A DNA stretch of 5,050 nt from Oscillospiraceae bacterium. Its GTDB lineage: Bacteria; Bacillota; Clostridia; Oscillospirales; Oscillospiraceae. This document shows positions 1 to 4,938 of this stretch, one piece after another. Position 1 is the stretch's first letter. Each line of letters begins with the position of its first letter. Made by a program: the position numbers and the translations under genes. Location of the stretch: NCBI GenBank assembly GCA_031261245.1, contig JAISKU010000194.1:1-5050 (forward strand). Reading direction: 5' to 3'. The notes beneath the pieces were generated by a model. It did not search any database. It worked only from the letters and a program-made list of their open reading frames with translations, and was not told the DNA's origin.

Positions 1-203
1 CACGAGGTCGGGCGCAGCCCGCAGCGTATGCCGCGCAGCTTTGCCGCCGCCTCGCGCGCGTCCATGCCCTCCACGAGGCGCGACACGCCCTGCAAATTCC
101 CGTTGCAGCCGCCGAAAAAGCGCACGCTTTTCACAATGCCCTCCTCGATCTCCAAATCTATTCTGCCGGCGCACGTGCCGGTCGTCGTGTACACTGTCTT
201 CAT
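1..203 (-). CDS. TSCPD-domain protein of the four-cysteine family (TIGR03905-like), 5' part only
   Basis: The gene starts at the ATG at 203-201 and runs off the left edge; 67 codons and two bases of the next are visible. The protein begins MKTVYTTTGTCAGRIDLEIE and continues through FFGGCNGNLQGVSRLVEGM to GIRCGLRPTS at the edge. The next codon begins TG, so it is Cys or Trp, and Cys would complete the TSC of the name-giving TSCPD motif. Cysteines fall at residues 11, 33, 61 and probably 68, the spacing expected of the four-cysteine small TSCPD family, whose fold also occurs at the C-terminus of some ribonucleotide reductases. Metal binding by the four cysteines is plausible, but the function is not established. 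Such proteins are about 80 residues, so only the tail is missing. An AAAGGA ribosome binding site (complement of 215-220) lies 11 bases before the ATG. It is divergent from spoIIP. Family assignment is confident; the role is unknown. Confidence 0.88.
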   Translation of the reverse strand, partial: MKTVYTTTGTCAGRIDLEIEEGIVKSVRFFGGCNGNLQGVSRLVEGMDAREAAAKLRGIRCGLRPTS

Positions 204-233
204 AATTTTCTCATTCCTTTCGGGAAAATACGG

Positions 234-262
234 TCATATCCGCGCCTCCGGGGAAATATAAT
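234..262 (+). promoter_or_regulatory. Candidate sigma-E (mother-cell sporulation) promoter for spoIIP
   Basis: TCATATC at 234-240 and AATATAAT at 255-262 are separated by 14 bp. The known sigma-E consensus is kmATATT, 13-15 bp, CATACAhT; the first box misses one position and the second two. Transcription would start near 269-270, leaving a leader of about 27 bases before the spoIIP ATG with the ribosome binding site inside it. spoIIP belongs to the sigma-E regulon in Bacillus subtilis, which agrees. The site is inferred from pattern and context. The box GATACATA at 268-275 also resembles a sigma-E -10 but has no -35 partner at the right distance. Confidence 0.5.
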
Positions 263-282
263 CCACTGATACATAAGCAAAC

Positions 283-287
283 GGAGG
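283..287 (+). promoter_or_regulatory. Ribosome binding site that fixes the spoIIP start
   Basis: GGAGG at 283-287 lies 8 bases before the ATG at 296. An in-frame GTG at 287 overlaps this site and cannot be the start served by it, so the ATG at 296 is preferred over the three-codon-longer reading. Confidence 0.85.
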
Positions 288-295
288 TGGACGCC

Positions 296-1459
296 ATGAG
301 GAGGCGGCACACGAAAACACGGCGCGCGCCCGTTATCGCCGGTCTCGCGGCGGTATGCGCACTGCTGAAGCTCTTCTCGGTCACGGGAGCCGCGACACAC
401 GCCGAGGACTTTCTCGCGCAGCTCGTGACGCGCGAGGGCGCTACGGAAAAAATACTCGATCTGGAGCTCGGAGCTCCCAAAAACACCGACTTCGCCGCGC
501 TGCTCCTGTCGGCTCTCCTGCCGCCGCGCGCCGCCGACACGGACGAGCCAGACGCCGAATCAACGCCCGCGCCGCCGGAGCCTACGCCGCCCGTCATGTG
601 GTCGGCCCCGCCGACGCCGCCCGCCGTGCCGACGCCGGAGCCGACGCCCGACCCCGGTACGCTCGTCTACGACGGCGACTCGGACGCCGTGGCGCCGCCG
701 GAGGGAATCGACAACTCCGCGCCGCTCCCGGCGGACGGGATAGTTCTGGACAACAACTCCGGGCTGGAGATTGACGCCGCAGCGCTGCTGCGCGAGCCGC
801 TAAAGCTCGACGTGACGCCCGGCGAGCCGAGCGTGCTCATAATCCACACGCACAGCAGCGAGGCGTACACAAAATCCCCGGGCGAGAGCTTTGAGGAGTC
901 CGACCCGTACCGCACCGAGGACAAGGAGCACAGCATAATCAAGGTGGGCGACGCGCTCGCCGCCGCGCTCGCCGCGCGCGGCCTGACGGTGATACACGAC
1001 CGCGGGCTCAACGACTGGCCGAGCTACGCCGGGGCGTACGCGCGCTCCCTCGTGACGGCGCAGGACTACCTCGAAAAATACCCGTCGATCTCGCTCGTCA
1101 TCGACCTGCACCGCGACGCGATATCGTCGGCCGACGGCTCACAGTTCAAGACAATCGCGGACATCGACGGCGATATATGCTCACAGGTCATGCTCGTCGT
1201 CGGGACGAACGGCTCCGGCCTGACGCATCCCGGCTGGCGGGAGAACATGAAGCTCGCCCTGCGCCTGCAATACGAGATGAACCGCACGTACCCGACGCTC
1301 GCGCGCCCGATCACGGCGGCGCAGCACCGCTACAACCAGCACGTGGCGAGCGGTGCGCTGCTCGTGGAGGTGGGCGCGGCGGGCAACACGCTCTCGGAGT
1401 CCGTCGCGGCGGCGCGATATTTCGCCGAGGCCTACGCCAACGTCGTCACCGCGAGGTAA
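296..1459 (+). CDS. spoIIP: Stage II sporulation protein P (SpoIIP), septal peptidoglycan amidase/endopeptidase
   Basis: The 387-residue product matches SpoIIP, which works with SpoIID and SpoIIM in the mother-cell membrane to degrade septal peptidoglycan and drive engulfment. SpoIIP cuts both the amide bond to the stem peptide and peptide cross-links. An Arg-rich start (RRRHTKTRR) precedes one membrane segment at about residues 11-31. A short segment with a helical region follows, then a low-complexity Pro/Thr/Glu linker at about 82-121. The catalytic domain begins near 175. Its signatures are LIIHTHSSEAYT (His184, His186, Glu189), IDLHRDAI (His272) and LLVEVGAAGNTLSE (Glu358). These are the His and Glu positions expected to bind zinc and act in catalysis in this family, and all are present. 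Length is close to the roughly 400 residues of B. subtilis SpoIIP. No gpr protease gene, its usual partner in Bacillus, lies directly upstream; the neighbour is a divergent TSCPD gene, so spoIIP appears to be transcribed alone. Its last 14 bases overlap the convergent SLH gene. Confidence 0.95.
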   Translation: MRRRHTKTRRAPVIAGLAAVCALLKLFSVTGAATHAEDFLAQLVTREGATEKILDLELGAPKNTDFAALLLSALLPPRAADTDEPDAESTPAPPEPTPPVMWSAPPTPPAVPTPEPTPDPGTLVYDGDSDAVAPPEGIDNSAPLPADGIVLDNNSGLEIDAAALLREPLKLDVTPGEPSVLIIHTHSSEAYTKSPGESFEESDPYRTEDKEHSIIKVGDALAAALAARGLTVIHDRGLNDWPSYAGAYARSLVTAQDYLEKYPSISLVIDLHRDAISSADGSQFKTIADIDGDICSQVMLVVGTNGSGLTHPGWRENMKLALRLQYEMNRTYPTLARPITAAQHRYNQHVASGALLVEVGAAGNTLSESVAAARYFAEAYANVVTAR

Positions 1460-2522
1460 AATTCTTCACAATCTGCGCGACCTGCGCGCGCGTCGCCGTG
1501 TCCTGCGGCAGAAGCTTCCCGTCGGAGCCTGTCAGCACGCCCTTGTCCACAGCCCACTGCATGGGGACGAGCGCGTAGGAGGAGATTTTGGGAAAGTCCG
1601 GGAACGTCTGCCCCGCGCCGGGCGTGACGGTCAGATCCTCCTTGCGCCAGTACGCGTATCGGTACATCACGGCGGCCATCTGCTCCCGCGTGACGGACAG
1701 ATTCGGCTTGAACGTGCCGTCGTCATAGCCGAGCACGATCCCGTTCGCCGACGCCCACGCGACATACGGCGCGTAATACTGCGCCGCGTCCACGTCGGGG
1801 AACGCGTCCGCCGACTGCGTGGTGAACGCCTCGCCGTCAATACCGGCGAGACGGCCGAGCACGGTGACGAACATGCCGCGCGTCATCGGCTGCTGCGGGG
1901 AGAACGTCGTCGCCGACGTGCCGGAGAACAGCCCGTTCGCGTACGCGTAATTCACGGCGGAGTAGAACCAGTCCTTCACCTTCACGTCGGTGAATACGGG
2001 GTGGTGGTCGAGCGCCGCGCCGTCGAGCTTATAGTACCCGTCGATGAGCAGCGTCACCGCCCCGTCGGGCGACAGCTCCGCCGCGGCGCCCTCCGCGAGG
2101 AAATACCTCCGCCCGACAGCGGGCGTAAACGCCGCGCCGAGCGCCGCGCCGGAGGTCAGGTCAAGCGCCGCGCCGCCTGTGACGGCGGCCGCCGCGACGC
2201 CGGATTTGAGCGCGAAGCCCGTCCCCTGAGAGAGCGTGAGCGTCTGTCCGGGATAGATCGCGACGGCCTTGTACTTCGCGGCGTGAGTGTAGCCCTCCGG
2301 CGGCAACAGCGGCCGCCCGGAGTCGATTTTCGTCTCAATCCCGAGGTATACCGTGTCGTAGGACTTTTTCACGGCCGCGTCGAGCTCCGTTAGCAGCCCC
2401 GTCCTGTACTCCCCGTTGAGGTACGCGAGGGAGATCAGCGGGTCGCTCGCCCCGCCCGCCGCGCCGAGCGTGACGGAAATCAGCAGAAGAACACATATTA
2501 ATGTATAAAGTGACTTTTTCAT
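1446..2522 (-). CDS. Secreted S-layer homology (SLH) domain protein with three SLH repeats
   Basis: The 358-residue product starts at the ATG at 2522-2520, chosen because it opens a classic signal peptide (MKKSLYTLICVLLLISVTLG, then AAGGAS); the longer open frame upstream runs through the promoter. Residues about 30-170 are an Ala/Gly/Thr-rich region with short strand-like stretches (for example YKAVAIYPGQTLTLSQGTGF and RRYFLAEGAAAELS). I assign it no function, though similar beta-rich modules sit before SLH repeats in other clostridial surface proteins. Three SLH repeats follow at about 176-226 (VFTDVKVKDWFYSAV), 240-290 (AFPDVDAAQYYAPYV) and 306-356 (TFPDFPKISSYALVP). Their TRAE-type motifs are TRGM, TREQ and TRAQ. 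The arginine is kept in all three and the acidic residue only in the second. SLH repeats normally anchor proteins to pyruvylated secondary cell-wall polysaccharide, so this is likely a wall-attached surface protein. No enzyme domain is visible. It is convergent with and overlaps spoIIP by 14 bp. Confidence 0.93.
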   Translation of the reverse strand: MKKSLYTLICVLLLISVTLGAAGGASDPLISLAYLNGEYRTGLLTELDAAVKKSYDTVYLGIETKIDSGRPLLPPEGYTHAAKYKAVAIYPGQTLTLSQGTGFALKSGVAAAAVTGGAALDLTSGAALGAAFTPAVGRRYFLAEGAAAELSPDGAVTLLIDGYYKLDGAALDHHPVFTDVKVKDWFYSAVNYAYANGLFSGTSATTFSPQQPMTRGMFVTVLGRLAGIDGEAFTTQSADAFPDVDAAQYYAPYVAWASANGIVLGYDDGTFKPNLSVTREQMAAVMYRYAYWRKEDLTVTPGAGQTFPDFPKISSYALVPMQWAVDKGVLTGSDGKLLPQDTATRAQVAQIVKNFTSR

Positions 2523-2529
2523 AAATTTT

Positions 2530-2558
2530 ATTGTACACCAAAGCGCGCGCCGTGTCAA
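2530..2558 (-). promoter_or_regulatory. Vegetative (sigma-A type) promoter of the SLH gene
   Basis: Read on the minus strand, TTGACA (complement of 2553-2558) and TACAAT (complement of 2530-2535) are separated by exactly 17 bp: a perfect -35 and a 5-of-6 -10. The -10 ends only 7 bases before the ATG, so the predicted transcription start falls at or next to the A of the start codon. No convincing Shine-Dalgarno sequence is present; the best is GGTG (complement of 2536-2539), 13 bases upstream and inside the promoter spacer. Confidence 0.82.
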
Positions 2559-2593
2559 TTTCAAAAAAAATTTAGATTTATTTAGAAAAGGTC
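2559..2593. promoter_or_regulatory. A/T-rich core between divergent promoters, possible shared UP element
   Basis: The 35 bp between the two outward-facing -35 boxes are almost pure A/T in an otherwise GC-rich region. They contain an eight-A tract (2563-2570) and two TTTAGA copies at 2571-2576 and 2581-2586, exactly 10 bp or one helical turn apart. Sequence directly upstream of -35 boxes with phased A/T tracts commonly acts as an UP element contacted by the RNA polymerase alpha subunit, and may be bent. One element could serve both the SLH and glnN promoters. This is inferred from composition and position only. Confidence 0.45.
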
Positions 2594-2622
2594 TTGACAA
2601 ATCCGAATTCACTTGGTAGTAT
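2594..2622 (+). promoter_or_regulatory. Sigma-A type promoter of the glnN transcript
   Basis: TTGACA at 2594-2599 is followed after 17 bp by TAGTAT at 2617-2622 (4 of 6 matches to TATAAT). The start of transcription is expected near 2628-2630. This gives a leader of about 95 bases before the glnN ATG, and the RNA would begin directly with the AAUGGU-loop hairpin. I see no GlnR/TnrA-type operator (TGTNA, 7 bases, TNACA) near it. Confidence 0.72.
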
Positions 2623-2629
2623 AGCCGCA

Positions 2630-2647
2630 GTGAACAATGGTGTTCGC
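2630..2647 (+). promoter_or_regulatory. Antiterminator hairpin with ANTAR-like AAUGGU hexaloop, glnN leader
   Basis: GTGAAC (2630-2635) pairs with GTTCGC (2642-2647) over 6 bp including one G-U pair. The loop is AAUGGU (2636-2641), with A at loop position 1 and G at position 4, as in hairpins recognised by ANTAR-domain RNA-binding antiterminators. The loop and 3' arm are the same bases that form the 5' arm of the terminator ending at 2698, so the two structures exclude each other. The same loop and flanking bases recur before amt. A standard ANTAR target has a second A1/G4 hexaloop hairpin, and I do not find a clean one here. Structure is read by eye; binding is inferred. Confidence 0.6.
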
Positions 2648-2707
2648 CGAAATAGCCGCGCTGTTTAAGCAAAACGCGCGTCTTACGGCGGAACCATTAA
2701 TTTTTTT
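2636..2707 (+). terminator. Intrinsic terminator (attenuator) in the glnN leader
   Basis: Bases 2636-2649 pair with 2686-2698 to give 13 bp (one G bulge at 2642, one G-U pair), beginning AATGGT/ACCATT and closing GCCG/CGGC. Seven T residues follow at 2701-2707. A second hairpin sits inside: CGCGC (2657-2661) with GCGCG (2676-2680), and GTTT (2663-2666) with AAAC (2672-2675), loop AAGCA. The T-run ends four bases before the glnN Shine-Dalgarno site and the structure lies between promoter and gene. It therefore makes sense only as a conditional terminator controlling glnN. The inner hairpin may speed folding or be a second protein site. Confidence 0.78.
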
Positions 2708-2711
2708 GCTT

Positions 2712-2716
2712 GGAGG
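2712..2716 (+). promoter_or_regulatory. Ribosome binding site that fixes the glnN start
   Basis: GGAGG at 2712-2716 lies 8 bases before the ATG at 2725. The in-frame ATG at 2719 is only 2 bases away and the TTG at 2710 overlaps the site, so 2725 is preferred. It also gives the family-typical start MSNIPELFGSLVF. Confidence 0.85.
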
Positions 2717-2724
2717 GCATGTAT

Positions 2725-4815
2725 ATGAGTAACATTCCGGAGCTGTTCGGAAGCCTCGTGTTTGACGATTCCGTCATGCACAACCGCCTGCCGAAGGACA
2801 TCTACAAGGCGCTGAAGAAAACCATCTCGCAGGGCACGCATCTCGAGCTCGACGTGGCGAACGTCGTGGCGACGGCGATGAAGGACTGGGCGCTTGAAAA
2901 GGGCGCGACGCACTTCACTCACTGGTTCCAGCCCATGACGGGCATCACCGCCGAGAAGCACGACAGCTTCATCTCCCCGCAGGGCGACGGCAAGATAATC
3001 ATGGAGTTTTCCGGCAAGGAGCTCGTCCGCGGAGAACCCGACGCGTCCTCCTTCCCGTCCGGCGGACTTCGCGCGACGTTTGAGGCGCGCGGCTACACGG
3101 CGTGGGATCCCACGTCGCCCGCGTTCATCAAGGACGGCACACTCTGCATTCCGACGGCGTTCTGCTCCTACACGGGCGAAGCGCTGGATAAGAAAACGCC
3201 GCTGCTGCGCTCCATGCAGGCTATCGACAAGCAGGCGCTGCGCATCCTGCGTCTGTTCGGCAACACGGAGGCAAAGCGCGTGTCCACGACCGTCGGGCCG
3301 GAGCAGGAGTATTTCCTGATCTCCAAGGACATGTACTTAAAGCGCCCCGACCTCGTCTACACGGGCCGCACGCTGTTCGGCGCGCGCCCGCCAAAGGGCC
3401 AGGAGCTTGACGACCACTACTTCGGCGCGCTCAAGCCCGCCGTGTCCGCGTTCATGCGTGAGCTTGACGAGGAGCTGTGGAAGCTCGGAATCCTCTCAAA
3501 AACGAAGCACAACGAGGTCGCGCCGGCACAGCATGAGCTCGCGCCGATCTTCTCCACGACGAACATCGCGGCCGACCACAACCAGCTGACGATGGAGCTG
3601 ATGAAAAAGGTCGCCGACAGGCACGGCCTGACCTGCCTGCTGCACGAGAAGCCGTTCGCGGGCATCAACGGCTCCGGCAAGCACAATAACTGGAGCATTT
3701 CGACAGACACGGGTACGAACCTGCTCGAACCCGGCGACACGCCGTTTGACAACGCGCAGTTCCTGCTGTTCCTCGTCGCGATCATCAAGGCCGTGGACGA
3801 CTATCAGGATCTGCTGCGCATCTCCGTCGCCTCGGCGGGCAACGACCACCGCCTCGGCGCGAATGAGGCGCCCCCCGCCGTCGTGTCGATATTCCTCGGC
3901 GAGGAGCTAAACGACATCCTCACCGCGATCGACGAGGGCACGGCGTACGTCGGGCACGCGCACATCCAGATGGAGATCGGCGCGACGGTGCTGCCGCACT
4001 TCCCCAAGGACACGACCGACCGCAACCGCACGTCGCCCTTCGCGTTCACCGGCAACAAGTTTGAGTTCCGTATGCTCGGCTCGACCGTCTCGATTGCGGA
4101 GCCGAATATAGTGCTCAACACCGCCGTAGCGGAGGTTCTCTCGCAGTTTGCCGACGAGCTCACCGGCTCCCCGGACTTCATCGGCGACGTCGCGAAGATC
4201 GTGAAGCGGACGATTGGCGCGCACAAGCGCATCATCTTCAACGGCAACGGCTACGACGACTCGTGGATCGCCGACGCGGAGGCGCGCGGCCTGTCGAACC
4301 TCAAAAACACGCCGGAGGCGCTCGGGGCGTTCATCACCGCCAAAAATGTGGCGCTGTTCACGAAAAACGGCGTGTACACGGAGAAAGAGCTCACCTCCCG
4401 CCACGAGATTTTCCTCGAAAACTACTCCAAGACGATAAACATCGAGGCGCTGACGATGATCGACCTCGTCAGCAAGGAGGTCGTGCCGTCCGTAATCGCG
4501 TATGAGAACGAGCTCGCCACGCTCCTGCTGCACAAGAGCAAGGTCGGCGGCTACGACAACTCGCTGGAGGACAGCCTGCTCGCGAAGGTGTCGAAGCTCT
4601 CCTCGTCGCTCGCGCGCAAACTCGACGAGCTCGAGGCGGAGACTGTCGCCGTGCGCGGGATTGAGGACTCGGCGGAGCTCGCCGCCGCGTACCGCGAGCG
4701 CGTGTTCTCCGCGATGAACGAGCTGCGCGCCGTCGTTGACGAGCTGGAGCTCACCGTGGCCTCGAAATACTGGAGTCTGCCGACATACGGGGAGATACTG
4801 TACTCGGTCATCTGA
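2725..4815 (+). CDS. glnN: Type III glutamine synthetase (GSIII, GlnN)
   Basis: The 696-residue product is a full-length GSIII, which joins ammonium to glutamate using ATP in the cytoplasm and acts as a dodecamer. GSIII is much longer than the roughly 440-470 residue GSI, and 696 fits the usual 690-730. The N-terminal region carries THFTHWFQPMTGITAEKHDS (from residue 62) and the signature PSGGLRATFEARGYTAWDPT (from 111). The catalytic core shows GPEQEYF (191-197, metal-binding Glu193 and Glu195), HNEVAPAQHEL (from 262), KPFAGINGSGKHNNWS (309-324, nucleotide/glutamate site), NDHRLGANEAPP (from 373) and NRTSPFAFTGNKFEFR (434-449, active-site Arg and Glu). The C-terminal region is helical, with a charged, possibly coiled-coil stretch near 610-670, and ends in the family-typical SLPTYGEILYSVI. 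No key residue looks missing. The ammonium transporter gene follows 123 bases downstream with a look-alike leader, so the pair forms an ammonium capture and assimilation unit. Expression is probably set by attenuation upstream of the start. Confidence 0.97.
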   Translation: MSNIPELFGSLVFDDSVMHNRLPKDIYKALKKTISQGTHLELDVANVVATAMKDWALEKGATHFTHWFQPMTGITAEKHDSFISPQGDGKIIMEFSGKELVRGEPDASSFPSGGLRATFEARGYTAWDPTSPAFIKDGTLCIPTAFCSYTGEALDKKTPLLRSMQAIDKQALRILRLFGNTEAKRVSTTVGPEQEYFLISKDMYLKRPDLVYTGRTLFGARPPKGQELDDHYFGALKPAVSAFMRELDEELWKLGILSKTKHNEVAPAQHELAPIFSTTNIAADHNQLTMELMKKVADRHGLTCLLHEKPFAGINGSGKHNNWSISTDTGTNLLEPGDTPFDNAQFLLFLVAIIKAVDDYQDLLRISVASAGNDHRLGANEAPPAVVSIFLGEELNDILTAIDEGTAYVGHAHIQMEIGATVLPHFPKDTTDRNRTSPFAFTGNKFEFRMLGSTVSIAEPNIVLNTAVAEVLSQFADELTGSPDFIGDVAKIVKRTIGAHKRIIFNGNGYDDSWIADAEARGLSNLKNTPEALGAFITAKNVALFTKNGVYTEKELTSRHEIFLENYSKTINIEALTMIDLVSKEVVPSVIAYENELATLLLHKSKVGGYDNSLEDSLLAKVSKLSSSLARKLDELEAETVAVRGIEDSAELAAAYRERVFSAMNELRAVVDELELTVASKYWSLPTYGEILYSVI

Positions 4816-4835
4816 CGCAAAGACACAATTAAAAA

Positions 4836-4849
4836 GCACAATGGTGTGC
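4836..4849 (+). promoter_or_regulatory. Antiterminator hairpin with ANTAR-like AAUGGU hexaloop, amt leader
   Basis: GCAC (4836-4839) pairs with GTGC (4846-4849) around the loop AAUGGU (4840-4845), identical to the loop before glnN. The ten bases ACAATGGTGT are shared exactly (4838-4847 here, 2634-2643 there). One base pair differs in a compensated way: the third pair from the loop is C-G here and A-U before glnN. As in the glnN leader, loop plus 3' arm double as the 5' arm of an intrinsic terminator. Four pairs are far weaker than the competing 12-bp terminator, so a bound factor would be needed to hold this form. Confidence 0.58.
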
Positions 4850-4897
4850 GTTTGCAGACGGCTATTTGCGGGCCGCGGCGGATGCGCACCATTTTTT
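4840..4897 (+). terminator. Intrinsic terminator between glnN and amt, likely conditional
   Basis: Bases 4840-4851 pair with 4882-4893 over 12 uninterrupted bp (two G-U pairs), starting AATGGTG and ending CACCATT. The 3' arm runs directly into the T-run 4892-4897. The enclosed 30 bases are GC-rich and can form smaller hairpins, such as GCAGA (4854-4858) with TTTGC (4865-4869), loop CGGCTA. The structure ends glnN transcription and, since I find no good promoter between it and amt, also decides how much reading continues into amt. Its design matches the glnN leader terminator. Confidence 0.8.
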
Positions 4898-4938
4898 AAT
4901 AAAAAATACTCACGTAAAATAAAAAAGGGGGAAAAATC
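4898..4938 (+). promoter_or_regulatory. A/T-rich amt 5' leader with GGGGG ribosome binding site
   Basis: The stretch after the terminator is almost all A and T. A purine run with GGGGG at 4927-4931 lies 7 bases before the amt ATG and is the likely ribosome binding site. TAAAAT at 4915-4920 resembles a -10 box, but the bases 17 bp upstream are only T and do not form a recognisable -35. A dedicated promoter is therefore doubtful and read-through from glnN is more likely. Confidence 0.6.

Noticed and set aside
287..295. GTG start for spoIIP at 287
   Set aside because: It overlaps the GGAGG ribosome binding site; the ATG at 296 has ideal spacing.
1353..2393. Long plus-strand open frame opposite the SLH gene (346 codons)
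   Set aside because: It is very Arg-rich with no recognisable domain or ribosome binding site, and lies antisense to a clear signal-peptide/SLH protein. Long spurious frames are expected in such GC-rich coding DNA.
2621..2659. Direct repeat ATAGCCGC at 2621-2628 and 2652-2659
   Set aside because: The first copy overlaps the -10 box and transcription start, the second lies in the terminator interior, and there is no copy in the same orientation in the amt leader. It is probably chance.
2523..2672. Upstream extension of the SLH frame to 2672
   Set aside because: The extra 50 codons run through the promoter, the A/T core and the glnN leader and would bury the signal peptide. The ATG at 2522 is the sensible start.
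2629..2710. Glutamine riboswitch (glnA or downstream-peptide motif) before glnN
   Set aside because: I do not see the conserved features of these motifs. The shared hairpin and overlapping terminator fit protein-dependent antitermination better, although an unknown ligand-binding RNA cannot be excluded by eye.
2523..2724. GlnR/TnrA operator in the glnN control region
   Set aside because: No TGTNA, 7 bases, TNACA arrangement is found in this region or before amt.
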